Positions 37,971 to 48,076 of a DNA stretch of 64,000 nucleotides are shown piece by piece. Numbering within the stretch: position 1 is the stretch's first letter; each line of letters begins with the position of its first letter. The position numbers and the translations under genes are program-made. The notes beneath the pieces were generated by a model. That model saw nothing but the letters and a program-made list of their open reading frames with translations, did no database searches and had not been told where the DNA came from. Source of the stretch: Rothia aeria (lineage in GTDB: Bacteria > Actinomycetota > Actinomycetes > Actinomycetales > Micrococcaceae); NCBI GenBank assembly GCA_002355935.1, contig AP017895.1:2046001-2110000 (forward strand). The letters are read 5' to 3'.

Positions 37971-39334
37971 TCACTCGCTCACCGGGACTGCGCTTGCGAT
38001 ACGCCAGCGACCGTTATCCTGATGGAGTTCAAAGGTGACTTTTTGAACCGCCATACCATCTTGCATACGCACCCCTTTATCACGTAACTCAGCTTCTGTA
38101 GGTGTGTACCCTGGGGCCTGCACTTCTGCTGTTAGTGCCAGCGTGTCCCCTTTGTGTTCTACCTTAGTGAGGGAGCGAACCTGCAGTGTGGGAGCGCCTT
38201 TTTCTGTAAGTTCACGGTTACGTTCCTCAATAAGAGTTTCAATTATTTTGCGTTCGTCATCGTGCTCGTTTGCGGCAGTCGTCGCAGAGGCTGTCTGCAC
38301 GGGGGCACTGTCGTGCGAGCCCAGCTGGTAGCTCACAACTCCAACACCCACTGCAAGAGTGAGAGCGAGTGCACCAAGCAGCATACGGTTCTTGGAGGTT
38401 TGGAGGATTTTTTCTGTGGTTTATTGGATGATTCCTGCCGAGCTTTAGGTTCTTTCGGGCGAGCCTTAGCAGCCGGTGCGTTCTGCACAGGTTTACTCTT
38501 ACTGCCTTGCTGTTGGTTACTTGCAGCAGGCATGCGTTCCCGCACATCTTCGGGTGCACTCAGGTAGGCGTTGAGCGGCACTGCCTGTACTTTACTGAAG
38601 ACCTCAACGATAGTCTCTAGCGAAGGCAGGTCTGTATCCAGCACATTTTCCAGCGTGTATCCCATATTTTCGGTAATGTCCTCTGCCGCTAAGGGCAGCG
38701 GAATGCGTTCGTGGGCAGCAGCGGGAGGTTTACCGGTGAGGGCGTGCCATAGCAGCCGCGCGAGAGCACGGGTGTCTTCGGCTTGCGCTAGGGATAGTGC
38801 ACTGGTGCTGAGGTTGCCGGGAGCATGGCGTGTGTCAATGAGTTTGGGAGTGCCATGGGTTGAGATCAGCACGTTTTCGGTGGAGATAGCTCCGTGAATA
38901 AACCCCTGGTGGTGTAGATGAGCTAGACCTTCGCACAGACTGCGGGCCAGGGAGGCCACCTCCGCAACGGGAATATGCTCACGGGCAGCCAGGAGGGCTG
39001 ATAAAGTCCCCGCTTCCAGAGGCTCATACCACTGCAGAGTTCCGGCGCTCTCTATTTTCTGCGCAGCTTCTGCGGTGCCGGTAAGGTGCTGAACAGCGAG
39101 TAGGGTGGCTAGACCAGGGTTGGGTTCTAGGGAGCAGAGCGCTTCGGCAAGGGCGGAGTCATCGGCTGCATTAAGCCGCATAAGTGTGTATATTCCCGGT
39201 TTGAGGCCCAGCGGGTGCTCACCTGTTTGAGCAGTGGACGGCGCATTGTCAGAGGGTTTAGGGCAATATTCCACTCGCCAAATGGTTCGGCGTGCATCCT
39301 CGGTGAGAAGGTTTAGGTACTCAATATTCTCCAT
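37971..39334 (-). CDS. Membrane-anchored pseudokinase-like protein (apparent frameshift near 38392)
   Basis: The N-terminal ~250 residues have the layout of a Ser/Thr kinase C-lobe, but catalytic residues are missing: the HRD-x4-N loop reads FIHGAISTENVLIS and the DFG position reads LIDTR; no VAIK lysine is evident. A Pro/Lys-rich linker leads to one membrane helix (MLLGALALTLAVGVGVVSY) and a ~110-residue outer domain. The frame breaks at TT 38392-38393; one base restores PPKNRMLLGAL for about 454 residues. It resembles kinase-like domains such as that of mycobacterial MviN. The start at 39334 is MENIEYLNLL. Binding or regulatory role inferred. Confidence 0.7.
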
Positions 39335-39557
39335 ATATCTTTTATACCTAAAATACTCAAAATGCATCAAATATTATCCACATGTTGTAAGTGTTGGATG
39401 ATTTTTCACAGTTTCCGAGGTGCACTTCAGCCTGACCTGTGTAATATTCTGTAATATTTTGCGGGTATATCACTCGCACCCTGCCTATTGTTCGCCCATT
39501 ACCCGAATCAGGGGTACCTAATTTTTATCCCTCGCCTGCGGTACTAAGGTAGTAGGC

Positions 39558-40243
39558 ATGTCCGTGATTATTGAGCGCGTGGGTTTTGCCCCGAACTATG
39601 TGAACTACACTGAAAGTTTGGATGAGCAACGCCGTATTCACGCAGAAGTTGCTGAAAGAACCCGCAATAACACTATTCTGCTGCTTGAACATGAGGCTGT
39701 TATCACTGCGGGTAAACGCACTGAGGATCACGAGTACCCAACCGATAAGACTACTCCTGTGGTGAAGATTGACCGTGGCGGTAAGCTCACGTGGCATGGC
39801 CCCGGCCAGCTCACCGGCTACCCGATTGTTCGTTTGCCTGAACCGATTGATGTGGTGGCCTATGTGCGCCTCCTTGAAGAGATCATTATGAATGTGCTGG
39901 CCGAGTTTGGCATTAAGGGTGAGCGTGTTGAGGGCGTTCTGGCGTGTGGGTTTTAGGGGATGAGCATACCCCGGATCAGAAAATCGCCGCCATCGGTATT
40001 CGTGTTTCAAAAAACACAGCAATGCACGGTTTCGCCATTAACTGCTGTAATGAGACTGCCCCTTTTATGCAATTTATTCCGTGCGGCATCACTGATGCAG
40101 GCGTGACCACCATGAGCGAGCAGCTGGGGCGTACGGTGACCCCTGCTGAGATTCTTGAGCCGCTGGAACGGGAGCTCACCCGGTATGCCGACCGGTTAGC
40201 TGAGTCATTTGAACCAACCCCATCCGCACAGGCGGCAGTATAA
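39558..40243 (+). CDS. lipB: Octanoyltransferase LipB (apparent frameshift at 39935)
   Basis: Transfers octanoate from acyl carrier protein to lipoyl domains, the first step of lipoate synthesis. Motifs: [26 protein letters not shown] with the catalytic Lys region, and IPCGI with the nucleophilic Cys. The frame breaks where GGGCGTT appears in place of GGGCCGTT; one C restores [19 protein letters not shown] and a 228-residue protein. The ATG follows AAGG. lipA starts 133 bases downstream. Since lipA and the lipoyl-dependent genes are intact in context, the break is probably an error. Confidence 0.93.
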
Positions 40244-40376
40244 ATACCCAGGTGGGATTAGCCTACTTGGCTGGCGTATCCCACGTAACACCGGTTTTCG
40301 CTTGCCACCAGCGGGCGTAAAATAAGTTTTAGCCCATACTACGCCGAGGGCACATCCACTATAAGGAGCAACATAC

Positions 40377-41384
40377 ATGAGCATTAAGCCTGAGGGTCGC
40401 AAGCTGCTGCGCGTTGAGGCTCGCAATGCTGAGGTTCCCATTGAAAAGAAGCCGCACTGGATCAAGACTAAGGCTGTTGTGGGACCCGAATATAACGAGA
40501 TGAGGGAGCTGGCGCGCGGTCAGGGTTTGCACACCGTGTGTGAGGAGGCGGGCTGCCCCAATATTTACGAGTGCTGGGAAGACCGTGAGGCAACCTATCT
40601 GATTGGTGGCTCTGAGTGCACTCGCCGCTGCGATTTCTGTAATATTGCGACCGGTAAGCCCGCCTCAGTGGATTATGCCGAACCGTTTAAGGTTGCGAAG
40701 AACGTGAAGGTGATGGGCCTGCGGTATGCCACCGTGACGGGCGTGGCACGTGACGATCTTGAGGACGGTGGTGCTTGGCTCTATGCCGAGACCACGCGTC
40801 AGATTCATAAGATGTGCCCGAACACCGGTGTTGAGATGCTGATCCCCGACTTTAAGGGTAAGCCTGAGCACGTGCAGAAGGTGATTGATGCTCGTCCCGA
40901 GGTTTTCGCGCATAACCTGGAGACTGTGCCGCGCATCTTTAGGCAGATTCGTCCGGCGTTCCGTTATGAGCGTTCACTTGATGTGATTACTCAGGGTAAA
41001 GAAGCCGGTATGGTCACGAAGTCCAACCTGATTTTGGGTATGGGCGAGACAAATGAAGAGATTTATGAGGCCCTGTGCGATTTGCACGACGCCGGGTGCG
41101 ATATTATCACCCTAACCCAGTACCTGCGCCCCGGTCCGCTTTTCCACCCTATCGAGCGTTGGGTAAAGCCCGCCGAATTTTTGGAGCTTTCGGCGATGGC
41201 TGAGTCGATTGGTTTCGCTGGTGTCATGGCTGGGCCGATGGTACGTTCCTCATACCGTGCCGGCCGTTTGTGGGCACGAGCAATGAAGAAGAACGGCTAC
41301 ACGATCCCAGATAACCTGGCTCATATTGAGGATGGCGGCGTAGCGCTTCAGGAAGCCGCTTCTCTCGTGGCTGCTGGCATGTAG
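40377..41384 (+). CDS. lipA: Lipoyl synthase
   Basis: 335 residues; AAGGAG precedes the ATG. Radical-SAM enzyme inserting two sulfurs into octanoylated lipoyl domains. The auxiliary cluster ligands are in [12 protein letters not shown] and the radical-SAM cluster ligands in CTRRCDFC; the C-terminal [10 protein letters not shown] holds the conserved RSSY serine. It completes the lipoate pathway with lipB for the lpd/sucB/kgd complexes. Confidence 0.97.
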   Translation: MSIKPEGRKLLRVEARNAEVPIEKKPHWIKTKAVVGPEYNEMRELARGQGLHTVCEEAGCPNIYECWEDREATYLIGGSECTRRCDFCNIATGKPASVDYAEPFKVAKNVKVMGLRYATVTGVARDDLEDGGAWLYAETTRQIHKMCPNTGVEMLIPDFKGKPEHVQKVIDARPEVFAHNLETVPRIFRQIRPAFRYERSLDVITQGKEAGMVTKSNLILGMGETNEEIYEALCDLHDAGCDIITLTQYLRPGPLFHPIERWVKPAEFLELSAMAESIGFAGVMAGPMVRSSYRAGRLWARAMKKNGYTIPDNLAHIEDGGVALQEAASLVAAGM

Positions 41385-41412
41385 TTTGGCCCCGGACACT
41401 CTTTGTAGGCAG

Positions 41413-41456
41413 GCCCCGCCGTTACTCCCTCTTCTTCGGGAGCGGCGGGGCTTGTC
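41413..41456 (+). terminator. Terminator after lipA
   Basis: Arms GCCCCGCCG (41413-41421) and CGGCGGGGC (41443-41451) with an inner CTCCC/GGGAG stem; followed by TTGT. Confidence 0.7.
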
Positions 41457-41546
41457 GTACCCTGTGGGCTTCAGGTTTGTAAGCTAGAATTATTCTTTGC
41501 AGTGTTTCAACTGTCTTATACCCCAGCTGTCTAAAAGGAAAGCACC

Positions 41547-42257
41547 GTGGCAGATAAAGAAGAGAAGAAGCAGAAGCCTAAACGTCAGGGAACGTTCTCC
41601 CAGATGAAGCAGGTCTACCAGATGACGAAGAAGTCCGACCCGAACATTGGGTGGATTCTGTTGTTCTGGTCTGCACTGACCCTGCTCGTGTTTGTGGCGG
41701 TGGGCGTGCTGTTGAATAACTGGATTACGCTCCTTATTCTTGGTGTTGCGGCCGCGGCTATTGTGGCGATGCTGATTTTGAGCAGGCGCGCGCAGAACGC
41801 AGCTTTCACCCAGATTGAGGGGCAGCCGGGCCGTTCCGGTGCGGCAATGAACTCTGTGCGTCGCGGCTGGATTGTTGAGGAGCAGCCGGTGGCGGCTAAC
41901 CGTCACCAGGACCTCGTGTTCCGTGGCCTCGGTAAGCCGGGGATTGTGCTGGTGACCGAGGGGCCGTCTTCTCGCGTGCAGAACCTTGTGAGGACCGAGA
42001 AGAAACACCTTAACCGGGTAGTTCCTGGTGTTCCGGTACACGTGATTGAGACCGGTCATGACGAGAACCAAGTGGAGCTTAAAGACGTTGTCAAAACGAT
42101 GAATAAGCTGCCGAAGACCCTAACCCAGAAAGAGATGCAGGATGTTTCTGGGCGTTTGAGCACCCTGAATAACATACGTAACCCTATGAATGGTATCCCT
42201 AAGGGTGTTGACCCGAACCGGGTGCGTCCGGATCGTCGCGCGATGCGTGGCCGCTAG
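41547..42257 (+). CDS. DUF4191 family membrane protein
   Basis: 236 residues from a GTG at 41547. A highly charged N-terminus (KEEKKQKPKRQG) is followed by two adjacent membrane helices (WILLFWSALTLLVFVAVGVL and LLILGVAAAAIVAMLIL) and a soluble C-terminal domain with RGWIVEEQPVA and FRGLGKPGIVLV. It matches DUF4191, conserved next to lipA in actinobacteria; function unknown. A strong terminator follows. Confidence 0.85.
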   Translation: MADKEEKKQKPKRQGTFSQMKQVYQMTKKSDPNIGWILLFWSALTLLVFVAVGVLLNNWITLLILGVAAAAIVAMLILSRRAQNAAFTQIEGQPGRSGAAMNSVRRGWIVEEQPVAANRHQDLVFRGLGKPGIVLVTEGPSSRVQNLVRTEKKHLNRVVPGVPVHVIETGHDENQVELKDVVKTMNKLPKTLTQKEMQDVSGRLSTLNNIRNPMNGIPKGVDPNRVRPDRRAMRGR

Positions 42258-42271
42258 TTTTTGTGCGTGCG

Positions 42272-42315
42272 CTGCTGCCCCCAACGCTGTATGGCGTTGG
42301 GGGCAGCAGTTGTTT
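42272..42315. terminator. Bidirectional terminator
   Basis: Perfect 16-base arms (42272-42287 and 42294-42309) with a 6-base loop and TTGTTT, between the converging DUF4191 and RDD genes. Confidence 0.9.
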
Positions 42316-42330
42316 AAAGCAGTGTCCTGT

Positions 42331-42774
42331 TTAGCGGATCCGTACCAGTACGGTTTTGCAGATTCGGTCGTGGATACCACGTGCGTCGGAGTCCATGATG
42401 ACCGCCGGAAGTATCAGCATGGTGAGGGTGCCGCGGATTAGCCCTTTGAGCCAACCAGCCGGGCGCCCGTTGAGAGTTTGTACCTGCACTCCTACCGCCA
42501 AGTGTCCTAGTGTGTGGCCCATGAACCCGGTCAAAAGCACTGTGTACCCCCAGAATACGAGCAGAGTCAGCAACGGGTCATTATCCGCGAACAGTAGGAT
42601 CGGCAGGTAGCACACGTACCAGTCGATGAGGAACCCGATCAGCCTAATACCCGGCCGAGCTATCGCCCCGGGACCCTTCTGCGGGCGCCCTAAATGCTCA
42701 CCAGGGTACTTCTGGTTACTTGGGGCGCCGTTAAGCCACGAGCCTAAGTCCTCACGTTCAATCATGCTCTTCAT
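42331..42774 (-). CDS. RDD family membrane protein
   Basis: 147 residues from the ATG at 42774; MIEREDLGSW at 42765 is an equally good start. The RDD signature is seen as ARPGIRLIGFLIDWYVCYLP, followed by three hydrophobic segments, GHTLGHLAVGVQV and a closing DRICKTVLVR. RDD proteins are small membrane proteins, some proposed to act in ion or osmolyte transport. The pairing with DUF4191 and glnA is common in this lineage. Confidence 0.88.
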   Translation of the reverse strand: MKSMIEREDLGSWLNGAPSNQKYPGEHLGRPQKGPGAIARPGIRLIGFLIDWYVCYLPILLFADNDPLLTLLVFWGYTVLLTGFMGHTLGHLAVGVQVQTLNGRPAGWLKGLIRGTLTMLILPAVIMDSDARGIHDRICKTVLVRIR

Positions 42775-42976
42775 TATCCCGTATCTTCTGTGCTGGTTGT
42801 TATTTTGAAGGTGTTGACGCTGCTCAGACCGCTGTGGCGTGGGCGTGTCGCGGCAGGAAATGTAACGTTCTTGAAACATAAAAGACACGCAAGGGTAAAA
42901 AATACCGCCTATGCTAGATAGTGGCGTGTGGCTCACAACTGCCGCCGCCCAAACCAAAACCTAAGGAGCATTCCGA

Positions 42977-44401
42977 ATGTTTACCAGTCCCCAGGAAGTT
43001 CTCGACTTTATTAAGGACGAAGAAATCGTCTTTGTCGATATCCGATTTACCGACATGCCCGGCGTGCAGCAGCACTTTAACCTTCCGGCTAAGGCGGTGG
43101 ATGAGGACTTCTTCATTCATGGTCAGCTGTTCGATGGCTCCTCTATCCGTGGTTTCCAGGGGATCGCAGAATCTGATATGCAGCTCATCCCGGACATTGA
43201 CTCGGCCTATATTGATCCGTTCCGTATGGAGAAGACCCTGGTGATCGTGTGTTCTATTGTGAATCCCCGCACCGGCGAGCCGTATCATCGTGACCCGCGC
43301 GGGGTGGCCGAGCGTGCCGAAGAATACCTGAAATCTACCGGTATTGCAGATACGGCGTTTTTTGCTTCCGAAGCTGAGTTCTTCGTCTTTGAGGACGTCC
43401 GTTACCAGGTAGAGCCCAATTCTGTGTTCTATACGATTGATTCCGATGAAGCATACTGGAACACCAGCCGCAAGGAAGAAGGCGGCAACCTTGGTAATAA
43501 GACCCCTGTCAAGGGCGGTTATTTCCCGGTTTCCCCTGTCGATAAGCAAGCCGATCTGCGTGATGCTATGTGCGTGGCGATGGACCAGGTGGGGCTCGAA
43601 GTTGAGCGCAGCCACCATGAGGTGGGCTCCCCCGGACAGGCTGAGATTAACTACAAGTTCTCCACTCTCACCAATGCCGCTGACGACCTGCTGAAGTTCA
43701 AATATGTTATTAAGAACACCGCCGATGAGTGGGGCAAGTCGGTCACGTTCATGCCTAAGCCGGTGTTTGGGGATAATGGCTCGGGTATGCACTGCCACCA
43801 GTCGCTGTGGATGGGCGGTGAGCCGCTGTTCTATGATGAGCGTGGTTACGCGAACCTCTCTGATATTGCCCGCTGGTATATTGGCGGCCTGATTGAGCAT
43901 TCCTCCGCCGTGTTGGCGTTTACCAACCCGACCGTGAACTCCTATAAACGTCTGGTGCCTGGCTATGAGGCCCCCGTGAACATGGTGTACTCGCAGGGTA
44001 ACCGCTCAGCCGGTATTCGCATCCCGATCACCGGTGCCAACCCGAAGGCTAAGCGCCTGGAGTTCCGCGCGCCTGACCCCTCGTGCAACCCTTATTTTGC
44101 GTTCTCGGCACAGCTGATGGCCGGTCTTGACGGTATCCGCAACCGTATCGAGCCGCCAGCACCGATCGATAAGGACCTGTACGAGCTTCCCGCCGAAGAG
44201 GCTAAGGATATTAAGAAGGCTCCCGCTAACCTTGAGGAGGCGCTGGCTGCACTTGAGGCAGACCACGACTTCCTGCTCGAAGGCGGCGTGTTCACTGAGG
44301 ACCTGATTCAGGCATGGATTGATTACAAGCGCACGAACGAGCTTGAACCGCTCTCGCTAATTCCTCACCCGCTGGAGTACCAGCTGTACTACGGTGTCTA
44401 A
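42977..44401 (+). CDS. glnA: Glutamine synthetase, type I
   Basis: 474 residues; AAGGAG precedes the ATG. Makes glutamine from glutamate, ammonia and ATP. Motifs: [16 protein letters not shown], the metal-binding EAEFFVF, the ATP-binding [18 protein letters not shown] and [13 protein letters not shown]. Tyr402 in KDLYELP is the adenylylation site, so activity is probably controlled by adenylylation. A strong terminator follows. Confidence 0.97.
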   Translation: MFTSPQEVLDFIKDEEIVFVDIRFTDMPGVQQHFNLPAKAVDEDFFIHGQLFDGSSIRGFQGIAESDMQLIPDIDSAYIDPFRMEKTLVIVCSIVNPRTGEPYHRDPRGVAERAEEYLKSTGIADTAFFASEAEFFVFEDVRYQVEPNSVFYTIDSDEAYWNTSRKEEGGNLGNKTPVKGGYFPVSPVDKQADLRDAMCVAMDQVGLEVERSHHEVGSPGQAEINYKFSTLTNAADDLLKFKYVIKNTADEWGKSVTFMPKPVFGDNGSGMHCHQSLWMGGEPLFYDERGYANLSDIARWYIGGLIEHSSAVLAFTNPTVNSYKRLVPGYEAPVNMVYSQGNRSAGIRIPITGANPKAKRLEFRAPDPSCNPYFAFSAQLMAGLDGIRNRIEPPAPIDKDLYELPAEEAKDIKKAPANLEEALAALEADHDFLLEGGVFTEDLIQAWIDYKRTNELEPLSLIPHPLEYQLYYGV

Positions 44402-44424
44402 TCGGTAAGAACCCAAACTTAGTG

Positions 44425-44475
44425 TGCCCCGTTCCTCCAAACACCAGGTAAAGGAACGGGGCATCTTTTGTTTTA
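44425..44475 (+). terminator. Terminator after glnA
   Basis: Perfect 12-base arms (44425-44436 and 44452-44463), then TCTTTTGTTTT. Confidence 0.85.
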
Positions 44476-44643
44476 AAATCTCAAACAGCACGGGTATCTG
44501 CTGGACCCGAAGTTTATAAAACAGGATAAGCTAGAGTGAGCTTATAGTCGCTATAGACGTTTCAAAAAATGGTAGTTAACGTTCCTTCCAAGGAACAGCT
44601 GTATATTCTGTGTTCTCTCATAGTGCCTAAGGAAATATTTTCC

Positions 44644-45510
44644 ATGAATATCCTTATCGGTCTTATACCCGCGCTATTCTGGGGCATTCTGCCGCTGTGC
44701 GTATCTAAAATCGGTGGTAAACCGACTCAGCAAATTATGGGTACCACGATGGGCGTGCTCCTCATGGGTATTGCCACGTCCCTGCTTTTCTTCCCGATGC
44801 GCATTGACGCTTGGGCATTTTTTCTGTGCTTCCTCTCAGGGGCAAGCTGGGCGTTCGGGCAAATAAACCAGTACCGCGCGTTCACCCAGATCGGTGTTTC
44901 TCAAACCATGCCTTTATCAACTGGCATGCAGCTGGTAGGCACCTCGTTAATGGGTGTGGTGGCATTCGGCGACTGGGGTACCGCGCAGGCTAAAGTGATC
45001 GGTGCCGTGGCTCTGACGCTTATTATTATCGGTATTTGGATGACCACGAAACAGGAACATCCCGAGCCACACTCGGGCGGAAATATGCGGTCCGGTGTTA
45101 TCACACTCTTAATTTCTACCATCGGATATGTCGGATATTCATTCTTCCCCAATTATGTGAGTGTAGACGGGTGGTATAAATTCATGCCGCAGTCAGTAGG
45201 TATGGTGGTAGCGGCTATCACGATGTCTATGCTGACCCGCGATGGCACCCGCCCTTGGGATAAGAAGTCTTTGCAGAACATTATCTGCGGCGTGATTTTC
45301 TCGGGTGCTGCGTTAGCCTACCTAGTGTCTATTGAACCGCATCGCAATGGCGTTGCCAGTGGGTTTACGCTTTCACAGATGAACGTTATTATCTCGACTT
45401 TGGGCAGTATCCTGCTATTGGGCGAGAAGAAAACAAGGCTGGAACTGCTGTACGTCTTAGGCGGACTTGCTCTTGTAGTTATTGGCGGCGTTCTCATTGG
45501 TACGCTTTAG
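44644..45510 (+). CDS. GRP-family sugar uptake protein (GlcU/RbsU-like)
   Basis: 288 residues from the ATG at 44644 with AAGGAA; the longer in-frame start at 44569 has no site. About ten membrane helices in two five-helix halves, starting NILIGLIPALFWGILPL with the family's repeated pattern (SGASWAFGQINQYRAFTQIG). It fits the glucose/ribose uptake (GRP) group of proton-coupled sugar permeases in the drug/metabolite transporter superfamily. The sugar cannot be told from sequence. A 7-base dyad ATAAGCT/AGCTTAT (44526-44545) lies upstream. Confidence 0.8.
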   Translation: MNILIGLIPALFWGILPLCVSKIGGKPTQQIMGTTMGVLLMGIATSLLFFPMRIDAWAFFLCFLSGASWAFGQINQYRAFTQIGVSQTMPLSTGMQLVGTSLMGVVAFGDWGTAQAKVIGAVALTLIIIGIWMTTKQEHPEPHSGGNMRSGVITLLISTIGYVGYSFFPNYVSVDGWYKFMPQSVGMVVAAITMSMLTRDGTRPWDKKSLQNIICGVIFSGAALAYLVSIEPHRNGVASGFTLSQMNVIISTLGSILLLGEKKTRLELLYVLGGLALVVIGGVLIGTL

Positions 45511-45628
45511 CCGTACACCCCGCCACGTTCTTACCGCGTGTTCTCTATATTTCGTGCGATACGCACACATCACGTTAGAATAGTGGGAACTGTCTTTTTC
45601 ACCGATATACCTAAGACCAGGAGAGCCC

Positions 45629-46105
45629 GTGTCCGAATTCATCGCCAAGCATTTTGACGAGCTGACCGCTCACGAGTTGCAACAAATCCACATTATCCGT
45701 TCACTGGTGTTTACGGTGGGTCAGCAATCGACTGATCAAGAGCCTGACGATGCTGATTTCGAGTGCATCCATATGGTGAATGAAGACGAATCAGGAAAGG
45801 TTCTAGCGTATCTGCGTCTATTCGATCTTGAGAAGGTTCAGGATGCACGCCACCGCTATATTCCGGGCGCATGGACGTTCGGTCGCGTGGCGGTTCACCC
45901 AGATGCTCGCGGCACCGGCTTGGGACGTAAACTTTTGCACGCCGCCCTGGAGTGGATTCGGGACAACACAGACGCGAAGGAAATTGTGATCGCCGCACAG
46001 GCATACCTAAAAGACACCTACTACAGCCCCGAGGGGTTTGTGGAGCGCGGTGAGCATTATATGGAGTCCGGGATTGAGCATGTTGAGATGGTGCTCAAAC
46101 TCTGA
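45629..46105 (+). CDS. ElaA-like GNAT acetyltransferase
   Basis: 158 residues from a GTG with AGGAGA upstream. FDELTAHELQQIHIIRSLVF at the start, FGRVAVHPDARGTGLGRKLL as the acetyl-CoA loop and YYSPEGFVERGEHYMESGIEH match ElaA-type acetyltransferases. The acceptor is unknown. A hairpin terminator follows 13 bases after the stop. Confidence 0.85.
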   Translation: MSEFIAKHFDELTAHELQQIHIIRSLVFTVGQQSTDQEPDDADFECIHMVNEDESGKVLAYLRLFDLEKVQDARHRYIPGAWTFGRVAVHPDARGTGLGRKLLHAALEWIRDNTDAKEIVIAAQAYLKDTYYSPEGFVERGEHYMESGIEHVEMVLKL

Positions 46106-46110
46106 TCAAA

Positions 46111-46155
46111 GGAAGAAGCTCCCTCACCCGGTACGGTGAGGGAGTCACCTTCTTA
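46111..46155. terminator. Bidirectional terminator
   Basis: Core arms CTCCCTCACC (46119-46128) and GGTGAGGGAG (46135-46144) flanked by GGAAGAAG and CTTCTTAG, which give T-runs or A-runs on either strand. It separates converging genes. Confidence 0.75.
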
Positions 46156-46159
46156 GTAT

Positions 46160-46612
46160 TTAGCCGCCGTACAACAGCACCATGTCGCTGATAATACGGT
46201 CAAGCCTTCTAATATCAGCGCCGCGCGAGAGCTTAATTTTAATACGGCCCACCTTCGTCCACAGCTCGAGCTCAGAGTTTATGTCGATGGTGCCAGCGTT
46301 TTCGGAAGACCACATGAGGATATGCTTGTACGGCAGCGAGTAAATCTCGACCTTTTTACCGGTAATGCCCTGAGCGTCCCTGACAATAAGGCGTTTATTA
46401 GTGAAGATAGCGCTGTCACGGAAGGTCTTGTAGGCGAGGAACGGCTGTTCCCCTTGCACCATAAGGTCGGCAGCGTCCGGTGGGATGGGACATTCGCTGA
46501 CGAAGGTCCATGATAGTGCGGCGATTCCGTTCACGTTGTTGTCTCCTTTGTTACTGCCGTCGTTTGCCATGTTGCCTGCTTTGGCGAGCATACCTATAAC
46601 ATCAAGATCCAT
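46160..46612 (-). CDS. Bacterial PH-domain protein
   Basis: 150 residues with GAGGAG before the ATG. After a Gly/Asn-rich start, the segment FRDSAIFTNKRLIVRDAQGI, then IYSLPYKHILMWSSENAG and INSELELWTK follow the bPH_1 (PF08000, YvbH-like) pattern. These are small beta-barrel proteins of unknown function. Soluble, monocistronic, converging with the ElaA-like gene. Confidence 0.8.
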   Translation of the reverse strand: MDLDVIGMLAKAGNMANDGSNKGDNNVNGIAALSWTFVSECPIPPDAADLMVQGEQPFLAYKTFRDSAIFTNKRLIVRDAQGITGKKVEIYSLPYKHILMWSSENAGTIDINSELELWTKVGRIKIKLSRGADIRRLDRIISDMVLLYGG

Positions 46613-46754
46613 TTTTCTCCTCTATGAGAGCACAGTCACTTCTTTAGGGTAGCTGTGGTTTCTGCCAGTTACCCCTAAGTACCCTGGGAGGTTGCTGGGG
46701 ATGGGGCGTAGAATGGTGGTGGAGTCAAAACATAGGCGATGGAAGGTGAAAAGG

Positions 46755-47504
46755 ATGGCATACCAGCCGACTCGGCTTAACGGTGAAACTGTGTTCCGTA
46801 ACGAGGTGTTCCAGACCGGTCTGATGTCGCAGCTGCTGGATGGCGTGTACGACGGCGAGATGACCATTGGTGAACTTCTCAGTCACGGTAATTTTGGGGT
46901 GGGCACGTTCAACGGGCTAGATGGTGAGATGGTGGTGCTGGACGGGGCGTGTTACCAGGTGCGTCACGATGGTTCGGTGTCAGTCCCGGATTTGACCGGT
47001 CAGACCCCGTACGCTGTGGTTACGAATTTTGTCCCCATGATTAAACGGGAACTGCCGCAGAATATGCTCCGTAAGTCAACGGCTCAGGTGCTTGATAATT
47101 TCACGGTGTCAAAGAACTACATGTACGCCATTAAAATTTATGGCGAGTTCGAGTGGGTGCGCACCCGCACCGTGGTGAAGCAGGAGAAACCTTACCCTAA
47201 GATGGTGGCGGCTACCGAGAACGAGGACATTGTTCAATTCGATAACCTCTCAGGCACGATTGTTGGGTTCCGCACCCCCATCTACGAGCAGGGTATTTCA
47301 GTTCCCGGTTGCCACGCCCACTTCATTGACGATGACCGCACGCACGGCGGGCATGTGGTGGACTTTAAGCTGAAGTCGGCACAGGTAGAAATCTGCCCCG
47401 GCACCGGTTTACAGCTGCATTTGCCCCTTACGGCGGAGTTCTCGTCGGCGAACCTCTCCCCCGAGGATTTGGCGGACCAGATCTCGAAGGCAGAGAAACA
47501 TTAG
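46755..47504 (+). CDS. budA: Acetolactate decarboxylase
   Basis: 249 residues from MAYQPTRLNGE at 46755; longer in-frame starts lack a site. Converts 2-acetolactate to acetoin. Landmarks are LLDGVYDGEMTIGELLSHGNFGVGTF, DGEMVVLDG and PGCHAHFIDDDRTHGGHVVD, whose histidines are the zinc ligands. No acetolactate synthase or butanediol dehydrogenase gene is next to it, so the rest of the acetoin route must lie elsewhere. Confidence 0.92.
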   Translation: MAYQPTRLNGETVFRNEVFQTGLMSQLLDGVYDGEMTIGELLSHGNFGVGTFNGLDGEMVVLDGACYQVRHDGSVSVPDLTGQTPYAVVTNFVPMIKRELPQNMLRKSTAQVLDNFTVSKNYMYAIKIYGEFEWVRTRTVVKQEKPYPKMVAATENEDIVQFDNLSGTIVGFRTPIYEQGISVPGCHAHFIDDDRTHGGHVVDFKLKSAQVEICPGTGLQLHLPLTAEFSSANLSPEDLADQISKAEKH

Positions 47505-47530
47505 TGTCTCTTTGGCACCACAGCATATTG

Positions 47531-47575
47531 TCGGCCCCCGCACAGTACCTCAGGTAGGTACCGTACGGGGGCCGA
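47531..47575. terminator. Long hairpin between converging genes
   Basis: Outer arms TCGGCCCCCG and CGGGGGCCGA (47531-47540, 47566-47575) and inner arms GTACCT/AGGTAC (47545-47550, 47556-47561) stack across a small internal loop. Probable terminator for budA and the HIT gene. Confidence 0.65.
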
Positions 47576-47595
47576 ACCAGTATACGCTGATGGTA

Positions 47596-48024
47596 TTAGG
47601 CTTCGGGCACAAACTCGTTGTGCCCCAGAGAACGCAGGGCAGCACGTACCGTTGCGGCGTCTGCATCAAGCTCTTCGGTGCTCAGATTCTTTAATGCGTT
47701 CGCCGGGTCATACTCAGCCATGCTATCGGCTGGGAACAGGTGAATGTGCGTGTGCGGTACATCAAACCCTGCGATCATTAACGCCACACGGTCCTTATCG
47801 AAGGCCCGATCCAGAGCCTGAGAAATCTTATGCGCCACAGCAAATAAGTGGGCTGCAAGCTCCGGCGGTAGGTCTGGCCACCGGTCAATCTCTTCGCGAG
47901 GCACCACCAGCAGGTGCCCGTGCGAGGCGGGCATAATGTCCATAAATGCCACGCACTTCTCGTCTTTCCACACAAACCGCCCGGGAATCTCCCCTGCAAT
48001 GATCTTGCTAAAAATGCTGCTCAT
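47596..48024 (-). CDS. HIT family nucleotide-binding protein
   Basis: 142 residues; the second of two adjacent ATGs (48024) has the better spacing from AGGAG. SSIFSKIIAGEIPGRFVWKD, MDIMPASHGHLLVVP and the active-site DVPHTHIHLFP (His-x-His-x-His) define the histidine-triad family of nucleotidyl hydrolases/transferases. The substrate is unknown. It lies 50 bases after the metallo-hydrolase gene on the same strand. Confidence 0.93.
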   Translation of the reverse strand: MSSIFSKIIAGEIPGRFVWKDEKCVAFMDIMPASHGHLLVVPREEIDRWPDLPPELAAHLFAVAHKISQALDRAFDKDRVALMIAGFDVPHTHIHLFPADSMAEYDPANALKNLSTEELDADAATVRAALRSLGHNEFVPEA

Positions 48025-48076
48025 CATATGCTCCTGTTACCTTCAGAAAATCTCAAATACCCACAACCGGTGAGGG

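Noticed and set aside
42775-42957. N-terminal extension of the RDD protein from the ATG at 42957
   Set aside because: The extra 61 residues are low-similarity, overlap the glnA promoter region and lack a ribosome binding site; starts at 42774 or 42765 match the family.
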